Source: Bryobacterales bacterium (GTDB lineage: Bacteria > Acidobacteriota > Terriglobia > Bryobacterales > Bryobacteraceae). Taken from it: a stretch of 33,922 bases of DNA. The notes below the pieces were generated by a model. That model did not search any database, had not been told where the DNA came from, and worked only from the letters and a program-made list of their open reading frames with translations. Shown piece by piece: positions 22,781 through 31,485 of the stretch. Numbering within the stretch: the first letter of the stretch is position 1; each line of letters opens with the position of its first letter. The DNA lies in contig JAEUQG010000081.1 of assembly GCA_016789755.1 (NCBI GenBank), positions 1-33,922 on the forward strand, in the 5' to 3' direction. The position numbers and the translations under genes are program-made.

Positions 22781-25252
22781 ATGCAGACAATGCGTTTCGG
22801 CCCCTACGAAGTGGTGCGGCCAATCGGCGCCGGCGGTATGGGTCGCGTCTACCTGGCCGAGCGGGCTGACCGGCAGTTCAGCAAGTGTGTGGCGATCAAG
22901 GTGCTGCAGGTAGAGGATTCCTCTGCCGCGGCGCTGCAGCGTTTTCTCGCCGAACAGCAGACGCTGGCGACGCTGGATCATCCGAGTATCGTGAAGTTGC
23001 TGGATGCCGGAGTGACGTCGGAAGGTCAGCCTTTCTACATCATGGATTACGTCGAGGGTCTCACTCTCGATGAGTATGTGAAGCGTGTGCAGCCGTCATT
23101 GGCGGCGCGCCTGCGATTGTTTCTTCAATTGTGCGACGCTGTGGCCTACGCACACCGGCGGCTGATTGTGCATCGCGATCTGAAGCCGCGGAACATCCTG
23201 GTCACGGCTGACGGTGTACCGAAGCTGCTTGATTTCGGGATCGCCAAACTATTGCGCCCGCGCACCACAGGCGATGTAACGGTGAGCACACGGGCCTTCT
23301 CGGCACTGACGCTGGAGTATGCCAGTCCGGAGCAGATCCATCACGCGCCGGTCACCACGGCCGTGGATGTGTACGCGCTTGGGGTGGTGCTGTACGAATT
23401 GTTGAGCGGGCGCTGGCCGTATCACATCGATTCGCGTAACGACGTTGCCGTGGCCTACGCGATTTGCCATGCCGAGCCCGTGGCGCTCGGCTGCAACGCC
23501 GATCTTGACGCCATAGTGGCCAAGGCGATGCGTAAGCAACCCGAGGAGCGATACGATTCGGTGCAAGATCTGGCCGATGACGTCGAGCGGCATCTGCATC
23601 TAAAGCCGGTGCGCGCCCGCCCGCGGTCGTTGCGCTACCGCATGGAGAAACTGGTTCTGCGGCATCGGGGCGCTTTTGCCGCCGGTGCGCTGGCGGCGGC
23701 GGTTGCCGTGGCGGGCGTAGCGGGAGTGGTGCGCCAATCGCGGATCGCCGAGGAGCAGCGGGCTTTGGCGGCGGAACGCTTCGAGGGGTTGCGCCAACTG
23801 CTGGGCACGTTTCTGTTCGATGTTCACGACGACATTCGAGACTTACCCGGCTCCTCGCCGGCGCGCGCACTCATTGTGAGCAAGGCGTCCAACTATCTGG
23901 CATGGCTTTCCGAACAGGCGGGCGGCGATCCGCGGCTGCAACTGGATCTGGCAGACGCGCATTTGAAACTGGCCGGCGTGCTTGGCGACCCTTACGAAAT
24001 CAATATGGGCCGTACACAGGAGGCGCTGGCAGCCGTCGAGAAGGGCCGCCGGATCGCTCAGGCGGTGCTTGAGAAGGACAAGCGTAATGCGCGAGCGAAA
24101 CGGTATGTGGCGCTCGCCGCTTTTCGCCGGTTGAACATCCTGGTAGCGCGCAACACACCTGAAGAGCCGATGAAACTCGCGCAGTTCGCTGCTGCCGAGT
24201 TTCAGAAACTCGCCGCTGCCAATCCCGGCGCCGTAGAACCGCATCTCGATCTGGGGCTCGCTCTGGAGGCGGTGGCGGATGTGGAGTCGGAGCAACGCGA
24301 CTACGATGCGGCGCGACGTCACATGGAGGACGCGATCGGGGCAATGCGCACGGTGCTGCGGCTGGATGCGAAGCATTTCCGCGCGCGCCGGGCACTGATC
24401 GTGTTGCGCATGAAGCTGGCCGATCAGTACCGCGAAAGCAACAACATGAACATGGCGCAAACAACCTACCAGATGGCGGCCGAGGATTTGTCGGCGCTAA
24501 CCGCGGAGTCTCCACGGCCATCTTTGCAGCGTCTGAGTGCGGTGCTCAAGTCGCGCACAGGGCACTTGATGTATGAGCTGAAGCAGTATGCACGCGCGCT
24601 TGAGTTGTACGCCGAGGAGGTACGGATTCTCGAGATGCTTGCCGCGATGGATGAGAACGAGCAGCGTGCGCAATTCGATCTATCGGTGGCGCTGCGCAAC
24701 ATCGCGGAAACTTCGTGGTTCTTCGATAAGAACGAAGATGCTCTGCGCTACTCGCGGAGAGGGGTGGAGATTCTCGCAAAGGCCGCGTCACGGGATGCGG
24801 CCAATCTCACGGCGCAGGAGCGGTATGGGCAAATGCTGCTCGAAACGGGATACTACTTCTCCATTTTGAAGCGCATGGTTGAGGCCGAAGAGTATTCCGC
24901 GCGCGGGCTGAGGATTCTGGGAGAGCTGGTGAAGAAACCGCAGGTGAGCCCCAACGCGTGCAACACCTATGCAGAGTGGTTGCTGACGGCGGAGCCCCCT
25001 TCGCTACGCAATCCACCGGCGGCACTGCCCTACGCAGAGCAGGCTGTGGCTCGTACCGGAGGGGCGAACTTTGCCTATGTCGATACGCTAAGCAAAGCGC
25101 ACGCCGCCGCGGGCAATTTCAGCCGTGCCATCGGGCTGGTGGAAGAGGCATTGAAGAAGATTCCGGAAAACGCTCAGACGCATCAGCGCGCTGTGTTCGA
25201 AAACCGGCTGGCGCAGTACCGCAAGATGGCGGAGGCGCGTCCGGGCAAGTAG
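22781..25252 (+). CDS. Receptor-type Ser/Thr protein kinase with C-terminal TPR region
   Basis: 823 aa from ATG 22781 (GGGGG 4 nt upstream; ATG 22790 is an alternative). The kinase domain covers about residues 9-270: glycine loop GAGGMGRVYLA (16-26), K40 in AIK, catalytic HRD in IVHRDLKPRNIL (D133), DFG at 151-153, ASPEQ and DVYALGVVLYELLSG. All key residues are present, so it should be active. A membrane segment follows at about 297-319 (FAAGALAAAVAVAGVAGVV), then roughly 500 residues of helical repeats of the TPR kind, likely periplasmic and ligand- or partner-sensing. This PknB-like plus TPR layout is common in Acidobacteriota. It probably transmits an envelope signal. It sits 35 nt after the peroxiredoxin gene and is convergent with a TPR protein gene (9-nt gap). 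Confidence 0.93.
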   Translation: MQTMRFGPYEVVRPIGAGGMGRVYLAERADRQFSKCVAIKVLQVEDSSAAALQRFLAEQQTLATLDHPSIVKLLDAGVTSEGQPFYIMDYVEGLTLDEYVKRVQPSLAARLRLFLQLCDAVAYAHRRLIVHRDLKPRNILVTADGVPKLLDFGIAKLLRPRTTGDVTVSTRAFSALTLEYASPEQIHHAPVTTAVDVYALGVVLYELLSGRWPYHIDSRNDVAVAYAICHAEPVALGCNADLDAIVAKAMRKQPEERYDSVQDLADDVERHLHLKPVRARPRSLRYRMEKLVLRHRGAFAAGALAAAVAVAGVAGVVRQSRIAEEQRALAAERFEGLRQLLGTFLFDVHDDIRDLPGSSPARALIVSKASNYLAWLSEQAGGDPRLQLDLADAHLKLAGVLGDPYEINMGRTQEALAAVEKGRRIAQAVLEKDKRNARAKRYVALAAFRRLNILVARNTPEEPMKLAQFAAAEFQKLAAANPGAVEPHLDLGLALEAVADVESEQRDYDAARRHMEDAIGAMRTVLRLDAKHFRARRALIVLRMKLADQYRESNNMNMAQTTYQMAAEDLSALTAESPRPSLQRLSAVLKSRTGHLMYELKQYARALELYAEEVRILEMLAAMDENEQRAQFDLSVALRNIAETSWFFDKNEDALRYSRRGVEILAKAASRDAANLTAQERYGQMLLETGYYFSILKRMVEAEEYSARGLRILGELVKKPQVSPNACNTYAEWLLTAEPPSLRNPPAALPYAEQAVARTGGANFAYVDTLSKAHAAAGNFSRAIGLVEEALKKIPENAQTHQRAVFENRLAQYRKMAEARPGK

Positions 25253-25261
25253 GCGGAAGCT

Positions 25262-26641
25262 CTACTGCTGTTGCTGCTGTTGCTGCTGGCCCGCGGCGGG
25301 AGCCTCGGCGCCGCTCTGGTTCGAGGCGAACTTCTCCATCTGCGCGATCTGATCCTTGACGAGCTTGGTTTCCGGACCATCGGCGGGCAGCATGCCCAGA
25401 TAGTTCTTCATGTGCGGCATGGCTCCGGCGATGTCGTTCTTCTGTGCCAGGACGATGCCCAGCACGTGGTGGATCTTCGGGATCTTCTTTCCCGCTTCTC
25501 CCTTCACGCCTTCGCGCGCGCTCTTTTCAGCCTCGTCGAGGTTTTTCAGATTGAGGTGGGCCACGGCGTTGTAGAAATAGGCTTGCGGAAAATCGTAGGG
25601 ATTGAGTTTCAGGGCCTTGCCGCTGAGATCGGCGGTCTCCTGCCACTTGTTCTGCCGGGCATACATGAGGGACATGTTGACGTAAGGCTTAACCAGCTTG
25701 GAGTCGGCTTCGAGCGCTTGCTGGTAGGCCTTCATGGCGTCCTCGTTGTGGTTCTGCGCTTCATGCACCATACCGAGGTCGGCCCAGGCATTGGCAAACT
25801 TGGGATAGATTTGAACCGCCTTTTCGAGTTCCTTCTGCGCGTCGGCGAGCTTCTTCTTCTTCAGCAGATCGCGGCTCTTCTCGTAGGCTTTCTTGGCATC
25901 TTTGGGCGCCATGGCGGAAGTTGCGCTGAAAGTCAGCCCTTCCACATTGGCCATGCGGCGCAGAATGATGGTGCCTACATCGGGGTTATCCATGAAGCGG
26001 CGTCCGCTAAGGTTGATGATCTCGGAACGGTAGCCGGGCAGCGAAGCGCGGATCTCGCAGCCCACCAGATCCCGCTCGCTAATGCCTCGATTGGCGCCCA
26101 AGCCGCCGAAGTTGCCGCCGGTGCGTGAGGAGGCGCTGGGATCGCCGAAGCCGTCGGAGGCGGAGTTGACGCTGGCATCGGCCATCAGGTGCGAGTTCTG
26201 CCCGAGTTGAAAGCTGAAGCGGCCCTTGGAGTCTGTGTAGCCTTCCGGCCGGGGATTGCCGTTGCAGACACGCTCAATGACGACGGACTCCGGAGGGGGG
26301 GTGCCGTCGTCGAGCACCACTTTGCCCGAAAGAAAAATGGGGCGTTGCATCTGATCCGGAAACGGCGAGCGCTGTTGTTCGCGCGGATCGGTGGGAAACG
26401 TGGGAGTGTTGCGTCCCGGCTGGCCGGTGCCCGTGTTGCCGCCCGGGAATCCACCGCCTGTGCCGCCGGGAGTGCCGCCGCCCGTGGCTCCGCCTCCGAC
26501 ACCGCCTGTTGTGGCGCCGCCGCCTGTTGCACCGCCGCCCCCTCCCGCAGGTGGTCCGGGATCCTGGGCGATTGCCAGTTGCGCGCAGGCTGCCAGCGCG
26601 AGGGAAAGAGAAATCTGTCTCCAGTGGCCGGAACGAAGCAT
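25262..26641 (-). CDS. Secreted TPR protein with Gly-rich region and poly-Gln tail
   Basis: 459 aa; ATG 26641 has an excellent AAGGAG 8 nt upstream. The signal peptide ends at about residue 25 (LALAACAQLAIA, then QDPG). Residues about 30-80 are Gly/Thr/Pro-rich and unstructured. About 105-165 looks like a carboxypeptidase-regulatory-type beta domain (SGKVVLDDGTPPPESVVIE ... GYTDSKGRFSFQLG). About 255-430 is a run of TPRs (ADAQKELEKAVQIYPKFANAW, DAMKAYQQALEADSKLVKPY, NLDEAEKSAREGV). It ends in eight glutamines. It probably acts as a periplasmic or surface scaffold. No enzymatic motif is visible. It converges on the TPR-kinase gene, so a shared pathway is possible but unproven. Confidence 0.88.
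   Translation of the reverse strand: MLRSGHWRQISLSLALAACAQLAIAQDPGPPAGGGGGATGGGATTGGVGGGATGGGTPGGTGGGFPGGNTGTGQPGRNTPTFPTDPREQQRSPFPDQMQRPIFLSGKVVLDDGTPPPESVVIERVCNGNPRPEGYTDSKGRFSFQLGQNSHLMADASVNSASDGFGDPSASSRTGGNFGGLGANRGISERDLVGCEIRASLPGYRSEIINLSGRRFMDNPDVGTIILRRMANVEGLTFSATSAMAPKDAKKAYEKSRDLLKKKKLADAQKELEKAVQIYPKFANAWADLGMVHEAQNHNEDAMKAYQQALEADSKLVKPYVNMSLMYARQNKWQETADLSGKALKLNPYDFPQAYFYNAVAHLNLKNLDEAEKSAREGVKGEAGKKIPKIHHVLGIVLAQKNDIAGAMPHMKNYLGMLPADGPETKLVKDQIAQMEKFASNQSGAEAPAAGQQQQQQQQ
25265..25288 (-). repeat. CAG/CAA codon repeat encoding Gln8
   Basis: The 24 bases before the TPR gene's stop are eight glutamine codons (six CAG, two CAA, in the pattern CAG CAG CAA CAG CAG CAA CAG CAG). 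The 9-nt unit CAG-CAG-CAA repeats, so slippage could change the tail length. Confidence 0.85.
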
Positions 26642-26680
26642 CGGGGTACTCCTTGTGATCGAGCGGTCGATATTGGCTTG

Positions 26681-26709
26681 ATTATGTCACAGTATTCCGC
26701 AGGTGTCTC
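26681..26709 (-). promoter_or_regulatory. Candidate promoter of the TPR protein gene
   Basis: On the minus strand: GAGACA (26709-26704), a 17-nt spacer, then TGACATAAT, an extended -10 with CATAAT at 26686-26681. The predicted transcript start near 26674 gives a leader of about 33 nt that contains AAGGAG before the ATG at 26641. The leader also carries a 5-bp inverted repeat (ATCGA/TCGAT, 26658-26671). Confidence 0.4.
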
Positions 26710-26732
26710 GCAAGCGTATGTAGAATGGAGAC

Positions 26733-27356
26733 ATGAACATTGATCGCCGGTCTATCATACTTGCCCCGGCCATTTTACTCAGCTCTGCGTGCTCGGAAGC
26801 TCCGAAGAAGGAAGCCAAAAAGAAGGAGCCGGAGAAGCCGCCAGAGCCGGTGACCGGACGCTACGCCTTTTACCAGATGTTTGCCAGTGCGCGGAATTGG
26901 GCTACGGATCTGCAACCTCTGCAACTGCAGAGCATCCCCCTGAAGGAAGTGAAGTCGGGGGAAGGGAAATACGGCGCCTGGCAGTGCATGTTCGTTTCGC
27001 CGTCGAAAGGGCGGCTGAAGACTTATACATACTCGGTTATCGAAGCGGGCGGGAACTTGCACAAGGGTGTGTTTGCCTTGCAGGATGAGAGCTTCAGCGG
27101 GAGTCGCGGACAAGCCAAGCCGTTCCTCATCGCGGCGTTGAAGACCGATACCGACGATGTATGGCGGACGGCGGCGGATAAGAGTAAGGATTACATGAAG
27201 AAGAATCCGGACATGCCGATTTCGTTCCTGCTGGAGTTGACACCGCGGTTCCCGAACCCGGCGTGGCGGGTTGTGTGGGGGGAACGGGTGAGTATGAGTA
27301 ATTATTCGATTTTTGTGGATGCGACGTCGGGAGAGTTTCTGGTCATCGGGAGATAG
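26733..27356 (+). CDS. Putative small lipoprotein of unknown function
   Basis: 207 aa. ATG 26733 is preceded closely by TGGAG. The N-terminus (NIDRRSIILAPAILLSSAC) has an Arg pair, a hydrophobic stretch and a cysteine at residue 20 in a lipobox-like LSSAC (the -3 position is Ser rather than Leu, so lipidation is likely but not certain). A Lys/Glu/Pro-rich tether (APKKEAKKKEPEKPPEP) follows, then a compact globular domain of about 160 residues (GRYAFYQMFASARNW ... AWRVVWGERVSMSNYSIFVDATSGEFL). The final strand pattern, 'VDATSGEFL', recalls PepSY-like domains but this is weak. It is probably anchored to a membrane facing the periplasm; function unknown. It is divergent from the TPR protein gene and 93 nt ahead of the S55-domain gene. 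Confidence 0.8.
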   Translation: MNIDRRSIILAPAILLSSACSEAPKKEAKKKEPEKPPEPVTGRYAFYQMFASARNWATDLQPLQLQSIPLKEVKSGEGKYGAWQCMFVSPSKGRLKTYTYSVIEAGGNLHKGVFALQDESFSGSRGQAKPFLIAALKTDTDDVWRTAADKSKDYMKKNPDMPISFLLELTPRFPNPAWRVVWGERVSMSNYSIFVDATSGEFLVIGR

Positions 27357-27449
27357 TCCAGGCCTTGCCGCAGAGAAATCCGCCGCTTGACACTGCAACT
27401 TTCGAGCTCTTCGTCCGTCGAATGAGATTGGACGATAATAGAACAAGCC

Positions 27450-29291
27450 GTGAAACTCCTTGCGCTCGCCGTACTCTGTACCGGTCTGTCTGGGCAACAG
27501 CCGGAAATGCCGCGCCCGAAGGCTGGGCCGGTTCCCATCATGAAGTCCGCCGAACTGAAGCCGGGGATGAAAGCCACGGCCTGGACGGTGTTTGAGGGAA
27601 CGACACCGGAAGCCGTGCCTATCGAAATCATCGGCCTTTGGAAGAACGCCTGGGGTCCGCGCCAGGATGTCATTCTGGGCAAGATGGGCGGGAAGGCGCA
27701 GCGCACGAACGTCGCCGGCGGCATGTCCGGTTCACCTGTCTATATCAACGGCCGTCTGATTGGCGCCGTTGCGCTGCGCCTGAGCGTCTTCTCGCCAGAC
27801 GCCATTTGCGGCATCACACCGATTGAGCTGATGCTGGAGATCAACGATTTCGATAAGTCGCGGCCGGCCGATGCGAAGGCGCCGGGGAGCGCTCTGCCGC
27901 GGGCGGGTCTGGAACTGCCGCCGAGCCTGCTGGCGCAGGTTGTGACTGCCGGCGCTTCCGGTCAAACGCTGAGCGCGCCGCTGATGGTCCCCATTGACAC
28001 CCCGCTCACCATGTCCGGTTTTCACGCCTCGACAATTCAGGAATTCTCGCCGCTGATGCGCCAAATGGGATTGAATCCCGTGCAGGGCGGGGCCTCCGGA
28101 GCTTTGCTGGCGACCAAGCCCGCCACGGGCTGGCAGAACGCACTGCAACCGGGCGATCCCATTGCCGGCATTCTTGTCAGCGGCGATATGTCGATGACCG
28201 GACTCGGCACCGTTTCCTTCAACGACGGCAGGCGGGTGCTTGGCTTCGGCCATCCCTTTTTCAATCTCGGTCCTGTCGAAATGCCGATGGCAAAAGGTGA
28301 GGTGCTGATGACTTTGTCCAGCGCCTTCCAGCCGAACAAAATCGCCAACGCGACGGAAGTCGTCGGCGCGCTGCATCAGGACCGGCACTCCGGCATCATG
28401 GGCGTGCTTGGCGATACGGCGGAGATGATTCCCGTCACGCTTGCCGTGCGCAGCTACAACGGCGCCGACAAGATCGAGAAGCAGAAGGATTTTCAATTCA
28501 ATGTTTTCGTGCAGCAGCGCTGGACTCCGTTTCTGATGATGATCACGCTGTTCAACACCATCAACGGCGTGAACGATTTCTCCGACGAGGTTACCTACCG
28601 TTTCAACGGGAAAGTGGAGTTGGAAGGCTTGGGTGCGATCGATCTATCCACAATGCAGGCCCCCAGCGACCTGCCCGTACCGGCGCCCATGATTCTAGCC
28701 GGCTGGTGGGGCGACAAGTTCAATCGCCTGTTCGGTAATGCCGTCAACGTGCCGCGGCTGAAGCGCGTGAGCGCGACGGTGGACCTGCTGCCGCAACGGC
28801 GCATCGCCACGATCGAGACGGCGTGGCTGGAACAATCGGAGTTGATGCCGGGAGGGCAAGTCAGCGGCAAAGTGTTTCTGCGGCCCTTTCGCGGGGAACG
28901 CGTGGCCCGCGATTTCCAGTTCAGGTTGCCCGCCACGCTGCCCAAGGGCGAACACCGCATCATGCTGAGCGACGGCGAAACTCTGAACCGCACGCAATCC
29001 GCCCTGGGGTTGGTGAACCGCTACATGGATATCCCCCAAACGGTGAGCCTCATCAACCAGGAGCGCAGCAACAACAAGTTGTATGTCTCGCTGGTGGAAG
29101 CACGCCCCACCATCTACTCCGGCGACAAGACGATGCCGAGCCTGCCTTCGTCGGTTCTCAACGTCATGCAGTCCGGCCAGATGCAGAACCGCTCCTTCCT
29201 CACCGCCGGGGAAAGCGCGGCGCAACAACTTGCCATTCCCTTCGATTTCGTCGTCAACGGCAGCTATAACCTCAAAATCACGGTAAAGTAA
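27450..29291 (+). CDS. SpoIVB peptidase S55-like domain protein, motif order permuted
   Basis: 613 aa from GTG 27450; no Shine-Dalgarno is seen, but a GATAAT at 27434-27439 could yield a near-leaderless transcript. The signal peptide is KLLALAVLCTGLSG. Near the N-terminus lies the S55 nucleophile motif NVAGGMSGSPVYINGRLIGAV (in pieces: AGGMSGSP, S93) with D73 upstream. The histidine motif GTVSFNDGRRVLGFGHPF (H268) comes later, followed by a segment (NATEVVGALHQDRHSGIMG) matching the part that follows the His in SpoIVB. In SpoIVB the His precedes the Ser, so the order here is inverted. The remaining 260 residues are beta-rich and unrecognised. It is likely a periplasmic serine peptidase or a non-catalytic relative. 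The stop overlaps the next start (TAATG). Confidence 0.82.
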   Translation: MKLLALAVLCTGLSGQQPEMPRPKAGPVPIMKSAELKPGMKATAWTVFEGTTPEAVPIEIIGLWKNAWGPRQDVILGKMGGKAQRTNVAGGMSGSPVYINGRLIGAVALRLSVFSPDAICGITPIELMLEINDFDKSRPADAKAPGSALPRAGLELPPSLLAQVVTAGASGQTLSAPLMVPIDTPLTMSGFHASTIQEFSPLMRQMGLNPVQGGASGALLATKPATGWQNALQPGDPIAGILVSGDMSMTGLGTVSFNDGRRVLGFGHPFFNLGPVEMPMAKGEVLMTLSSAFQPNKIANATEVVGALHQDRHSGIMGVLGDTAEMIPVTLAVRSYNGADKIEKQKDFQFNVFVQQRWTPFLMMITLFNTINGVNDFSDEVTYRFNGKVELEGLGAIDLSTMQAPSDLPVPAPMILAGWWGDKFNRLFGNAVNVPRLKRVSATVDLLPQRRIATIETAWLEQSELMPGGQVSGKVFLRPFRGERVARDFQFRLPATLPKGEHRIMLSDGETLNRTQSALGLVNRYMDIPQTVSLINQERSNNKLYVSLVEARPTIYSGDKTMPSLPSSVLNVMQSGQMQNRSFLTAGESAAQQLAIPFDFVVNGSYNLKITVK

Positions 29292-31462
29292 TGCAGAAGT
29301 TTTTTGTCAGCCTGATGCTGGCCGCGGCAACGCTTGCGGCCGTCGAGACGCGCTTTTGGCAGCACTACGATCCAGCGGACTACGAGAAGGCGACCCTTCA
29401 CAAGGTGTCGCTCCGCAGCGATGGCCGAGTAAGCCTTGCGCCTGTGTTCCAAGAGACGTTCGATACGAATCTGCCGTTCCTCTGGGCCGTAGCCGAAGAT
29501 TCCAAAGGCAACGTCTACTCGGGCGGCGGAGCACCCGGGGCGGGCAAAGCGAAGCTGTTTCAAATCGATGCCGCGGGGAAGGGAAAGAGCCTTGTCGAAG
29601 TGGATGGGGCGGCAATTCAGTCGATCGCCATTGACAGGCAAGACCGCGTATATATGGCCACCAGCCCCGACGGCAAAGTTTATCGCGTCACTAATGGACA
29701 GGCGAGTGTGTTCTACGATCCCAAGGCGAAATACATCTGGTCGATGGCCTTCGATTCGCGAGGCAACCTGTTTCTTGCAACCGGGGACAAGGGTGAGATT
29801 CACCGCGTTACTCCATCCGGGCAGGGACAGGTCTTTTTCACCGCCGATGAGACGCACGTGCGCAGTCTCGCTGTGGATGCGAAGGACAACGTGATCGCAG
29901 GCACGGAGCCGGGCGGGGTGGTGATTCGAGTGAGCCCTGCAGGCGAAGGCTTTGTGCTGTACCAATCGTCGAAGCGCGAAATAACTTCTATCGCGGTGGG
30001 CAAGGATGGTGTCCTTTATGTTGCCGCGGTAGGAGCGAAGACGGCGGCAGTGGCGCCACCACCGGCGCCGGTCCCCATTCCATCGCCAACACCGGCGGGT
30101 GCTGCGGCGCCTCGTCCTGTGGCTGCGCCGATCCCCGCCACACTGACCGCTGCTCCGGCGATTTCCGGCGGTTCGGAGATCTGGCGCATCGATGCGGACG
30201 GCGCTCCCTCGCGGGTTTGGCAGCATGGCTCGGAATTGGTTTATGCGCTGGCGCTCGACGCACAAGGGCGCTTGTTGCTCGGAACGGGCAACCGCGGACG
30301 AATCTACCGCCTGGAAGAACAGCGCATGTACTCGACACTGGTCAATTCCGTCTCGACGCAGATCACGGCGCTGGCTCTATCGCGCAGCGGCGCCGTGCAT
30401 GTGGCAACGGCCAATGTGGGAAAGGTGTTTCGCCTCGGGCCGGAGTTGGAAAAGGAAGGCTCGCTCGAAAGCGAGGCTCTTGACGCCGGAGCATTTTCCT
30501 ACTGGGGCCGCGCACGCTTTGAAGGGGATGTTCCCGGTGGCGCGGTGGCGCTGGAGACCCGCAGCGGCAATCTGGACCGGCCGCAGAAGAACTGGAGTGT
30601 CTGGTCGGCGGTGCCTTTCCATTCAACGAACGGACGGATGGCAAGCCCTGCTGCGAGATTCCTGCAGTACCGTCTGAAGCTGACGGCGTCGGCCAACGGT
30701 GCATCGCCCAACGTGAGCCTGCTCGAGTTCGCTTACCTGACGAAGAACGTCGCGCCTGTCGTGGACGCCATCGAGCCGACTCCGGCCAACTACCGTTTTC
30801 CCGCGCCGAGCACGGCCGCTTCCACTGCCTCTCCGCAATCTCTGACTCTACCTCCCATGGGAGGCCGGCGCTCCGGCTCCAGCGTTTCGCTTGATTCCGG
30901 GTCCAGTTCCATGAGCTTCGCCAAAGGCCACATCGGCGTGCGTTGGCGCAGCTTCGACGATAATCTGGACAATCTGCTGCACAAGGTCGAGATCCGCGGC
31001 GCGGCCGAGCGCGAATGGAAGCTGATGAAAGAGAGTATCCGCGAGCGGCAATACTCCTGGGATTCGACAACGCTGCCCGATGGCCGCTACCAGGTGCGCG
31101 TGACGGCCTCCGATTCGCCATCGAATCCTCCGGCCGGGGCCTTGGCCGCTTCGCTCGAGAGCGAGTTGTTTCTCATCGACAACACGCCACCGCTGATTTC
31201 CGCCCTCGCCGCCACACCGGCACCGGGGAGACTCACTGTGCGGTGGAAAGCCAAGGATGCCCTGAGCGTCATTGAGAAGGCCGAATACAGCATCAACGGG
31301 GGGGAATGGATGACCGCGCTGCCCGTGACTCGCCTCGCCGATTCACTTGAACTCGATTACGCCGTGGAAGTGCCGCGCGCCGCATCGGGCGAAATCACGA
31401 TTGCGGTGCGCGTGAGCGATGAATTCGAAAACCAGTCCGTGGATAAGGTGACAGTCCGATAG
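29291..31462 (+). CDS. Secreted beta-propeller protein with C-terminal Ig-like region
   Basis: 723 aa. ATG 29291 shares one base with the previous stop. The signal peptide is KFFVSLMLAAATLAA. Residues about 60-395 contain propeller blades of the SMP-30/NHL-like kind (AIDRQDRVYMATSPDGKVYRV, AFDSRGNLFLATGDKGEIHRV, AVDAKDNVIAGTEPGGVVIRV, ALDAQGRLLLGTGNRGRIYRL), interrupted by a Pro/Ala-rich insert at about 253-290. A beta-sandwich follows (about 400-480), then a Ser-rich stretch and an Ig/Y_Y_Y-like C-terminus (VDNTPP-type turn, IDNTPPLISALAATP). It is probably a periplasmic or surface sensor or binding protein working with the S55-domain neighbour. No catalytic residues are identifiable. Its TAG stop overlaps the proposed ATA start of recG. 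Confidence 0.85.
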   Translation: MQKFFVSLMLAAATLAAVETRFWQHYDPADYEKATLHKVSLRSDGRVSLAPVFQETFDTNLPFLWAVAEDSKGNVYSGGGAPGAGKAKLFQIDAAGKGKSLVEVDGAAIQSIAIDRQDRVYMATSPDGKVYRVTNGQASVFYDPKAKYIWSMAFDSRGNLFLATGDKGEIHRVTPSGQGQVFFTADETHVRSLAVDAKDNVIAGTEPGGVVIRVSPAGEGFVLYQSSKREITSIAVGKDGVLYVAAVGAKTAAVAPPPAPVPIPSPTPAGAAAPRPVAAPIPATLTAAPAISGGSEIWRIDADGAPSRVWQHGSELVYALALDAQGRLLLGTGNRGRIYRLEEQRMYSTLVNSVSTQITALALSRSGAVHVATANVGKVFRLGPELEKEGSLESEALDAGAFSYWGRARFEGDVPGGAVALETRSGNLDRPQKNWSVWSAVPFHSTNGRMASPAARFLQYRLKLTASANGASPNVSLLEFAYLTKNVAPVVDAIEPTPANYRFPAPSTAASTASPQSLTLPPMGGRRSGSSVSLDSGSSSMSFAKGHIGVRWRSFDDNLDNLLHKVEIRGAAEREWKLMKESIRERQYSWDSTTLPDGRYQVRVTASDSPSNPPAGALAASLESELFLIDNTPPLISALAATPAPGRLTVRWKAKDALSVIEKAEYSINGGEWMTALPVTRLADSLELDYAVEVPRAASGEITIAVRVSDEFENQSVDKVTVR
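31445..31461 (+). promoter_or_regulatory. Shine-Dalgarno AAGGTG and putative ATA start codon of recG
   Basis: AAGGTG (31445-31450), 8 nt, then ATA (31459-31461) in the recG frame. The ATA is followed by DLSTPLQFVKGIGPARA, the place where RecG homologues normally start with Met-Asp-Leu. The only canonical start nearby, GTG 31486, has no Shine-Dalgarno. The ATA overlaps the previous gene's TAG as ATAG, mirroring the common ATGA overlap. Confidence 0.5.
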
Positions 31463-31485
31463 ACCTCTCGACGCCCCTGCAATTT

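Noticed and set aside
27387..27392. Consensus TTGACA upstream of the S55-domain gene
   Set aside because: No acceptable -10 lies 16-18 nt downstream; the GATAAT at 27434 is 41 nt away, so the pair is not a promoter.
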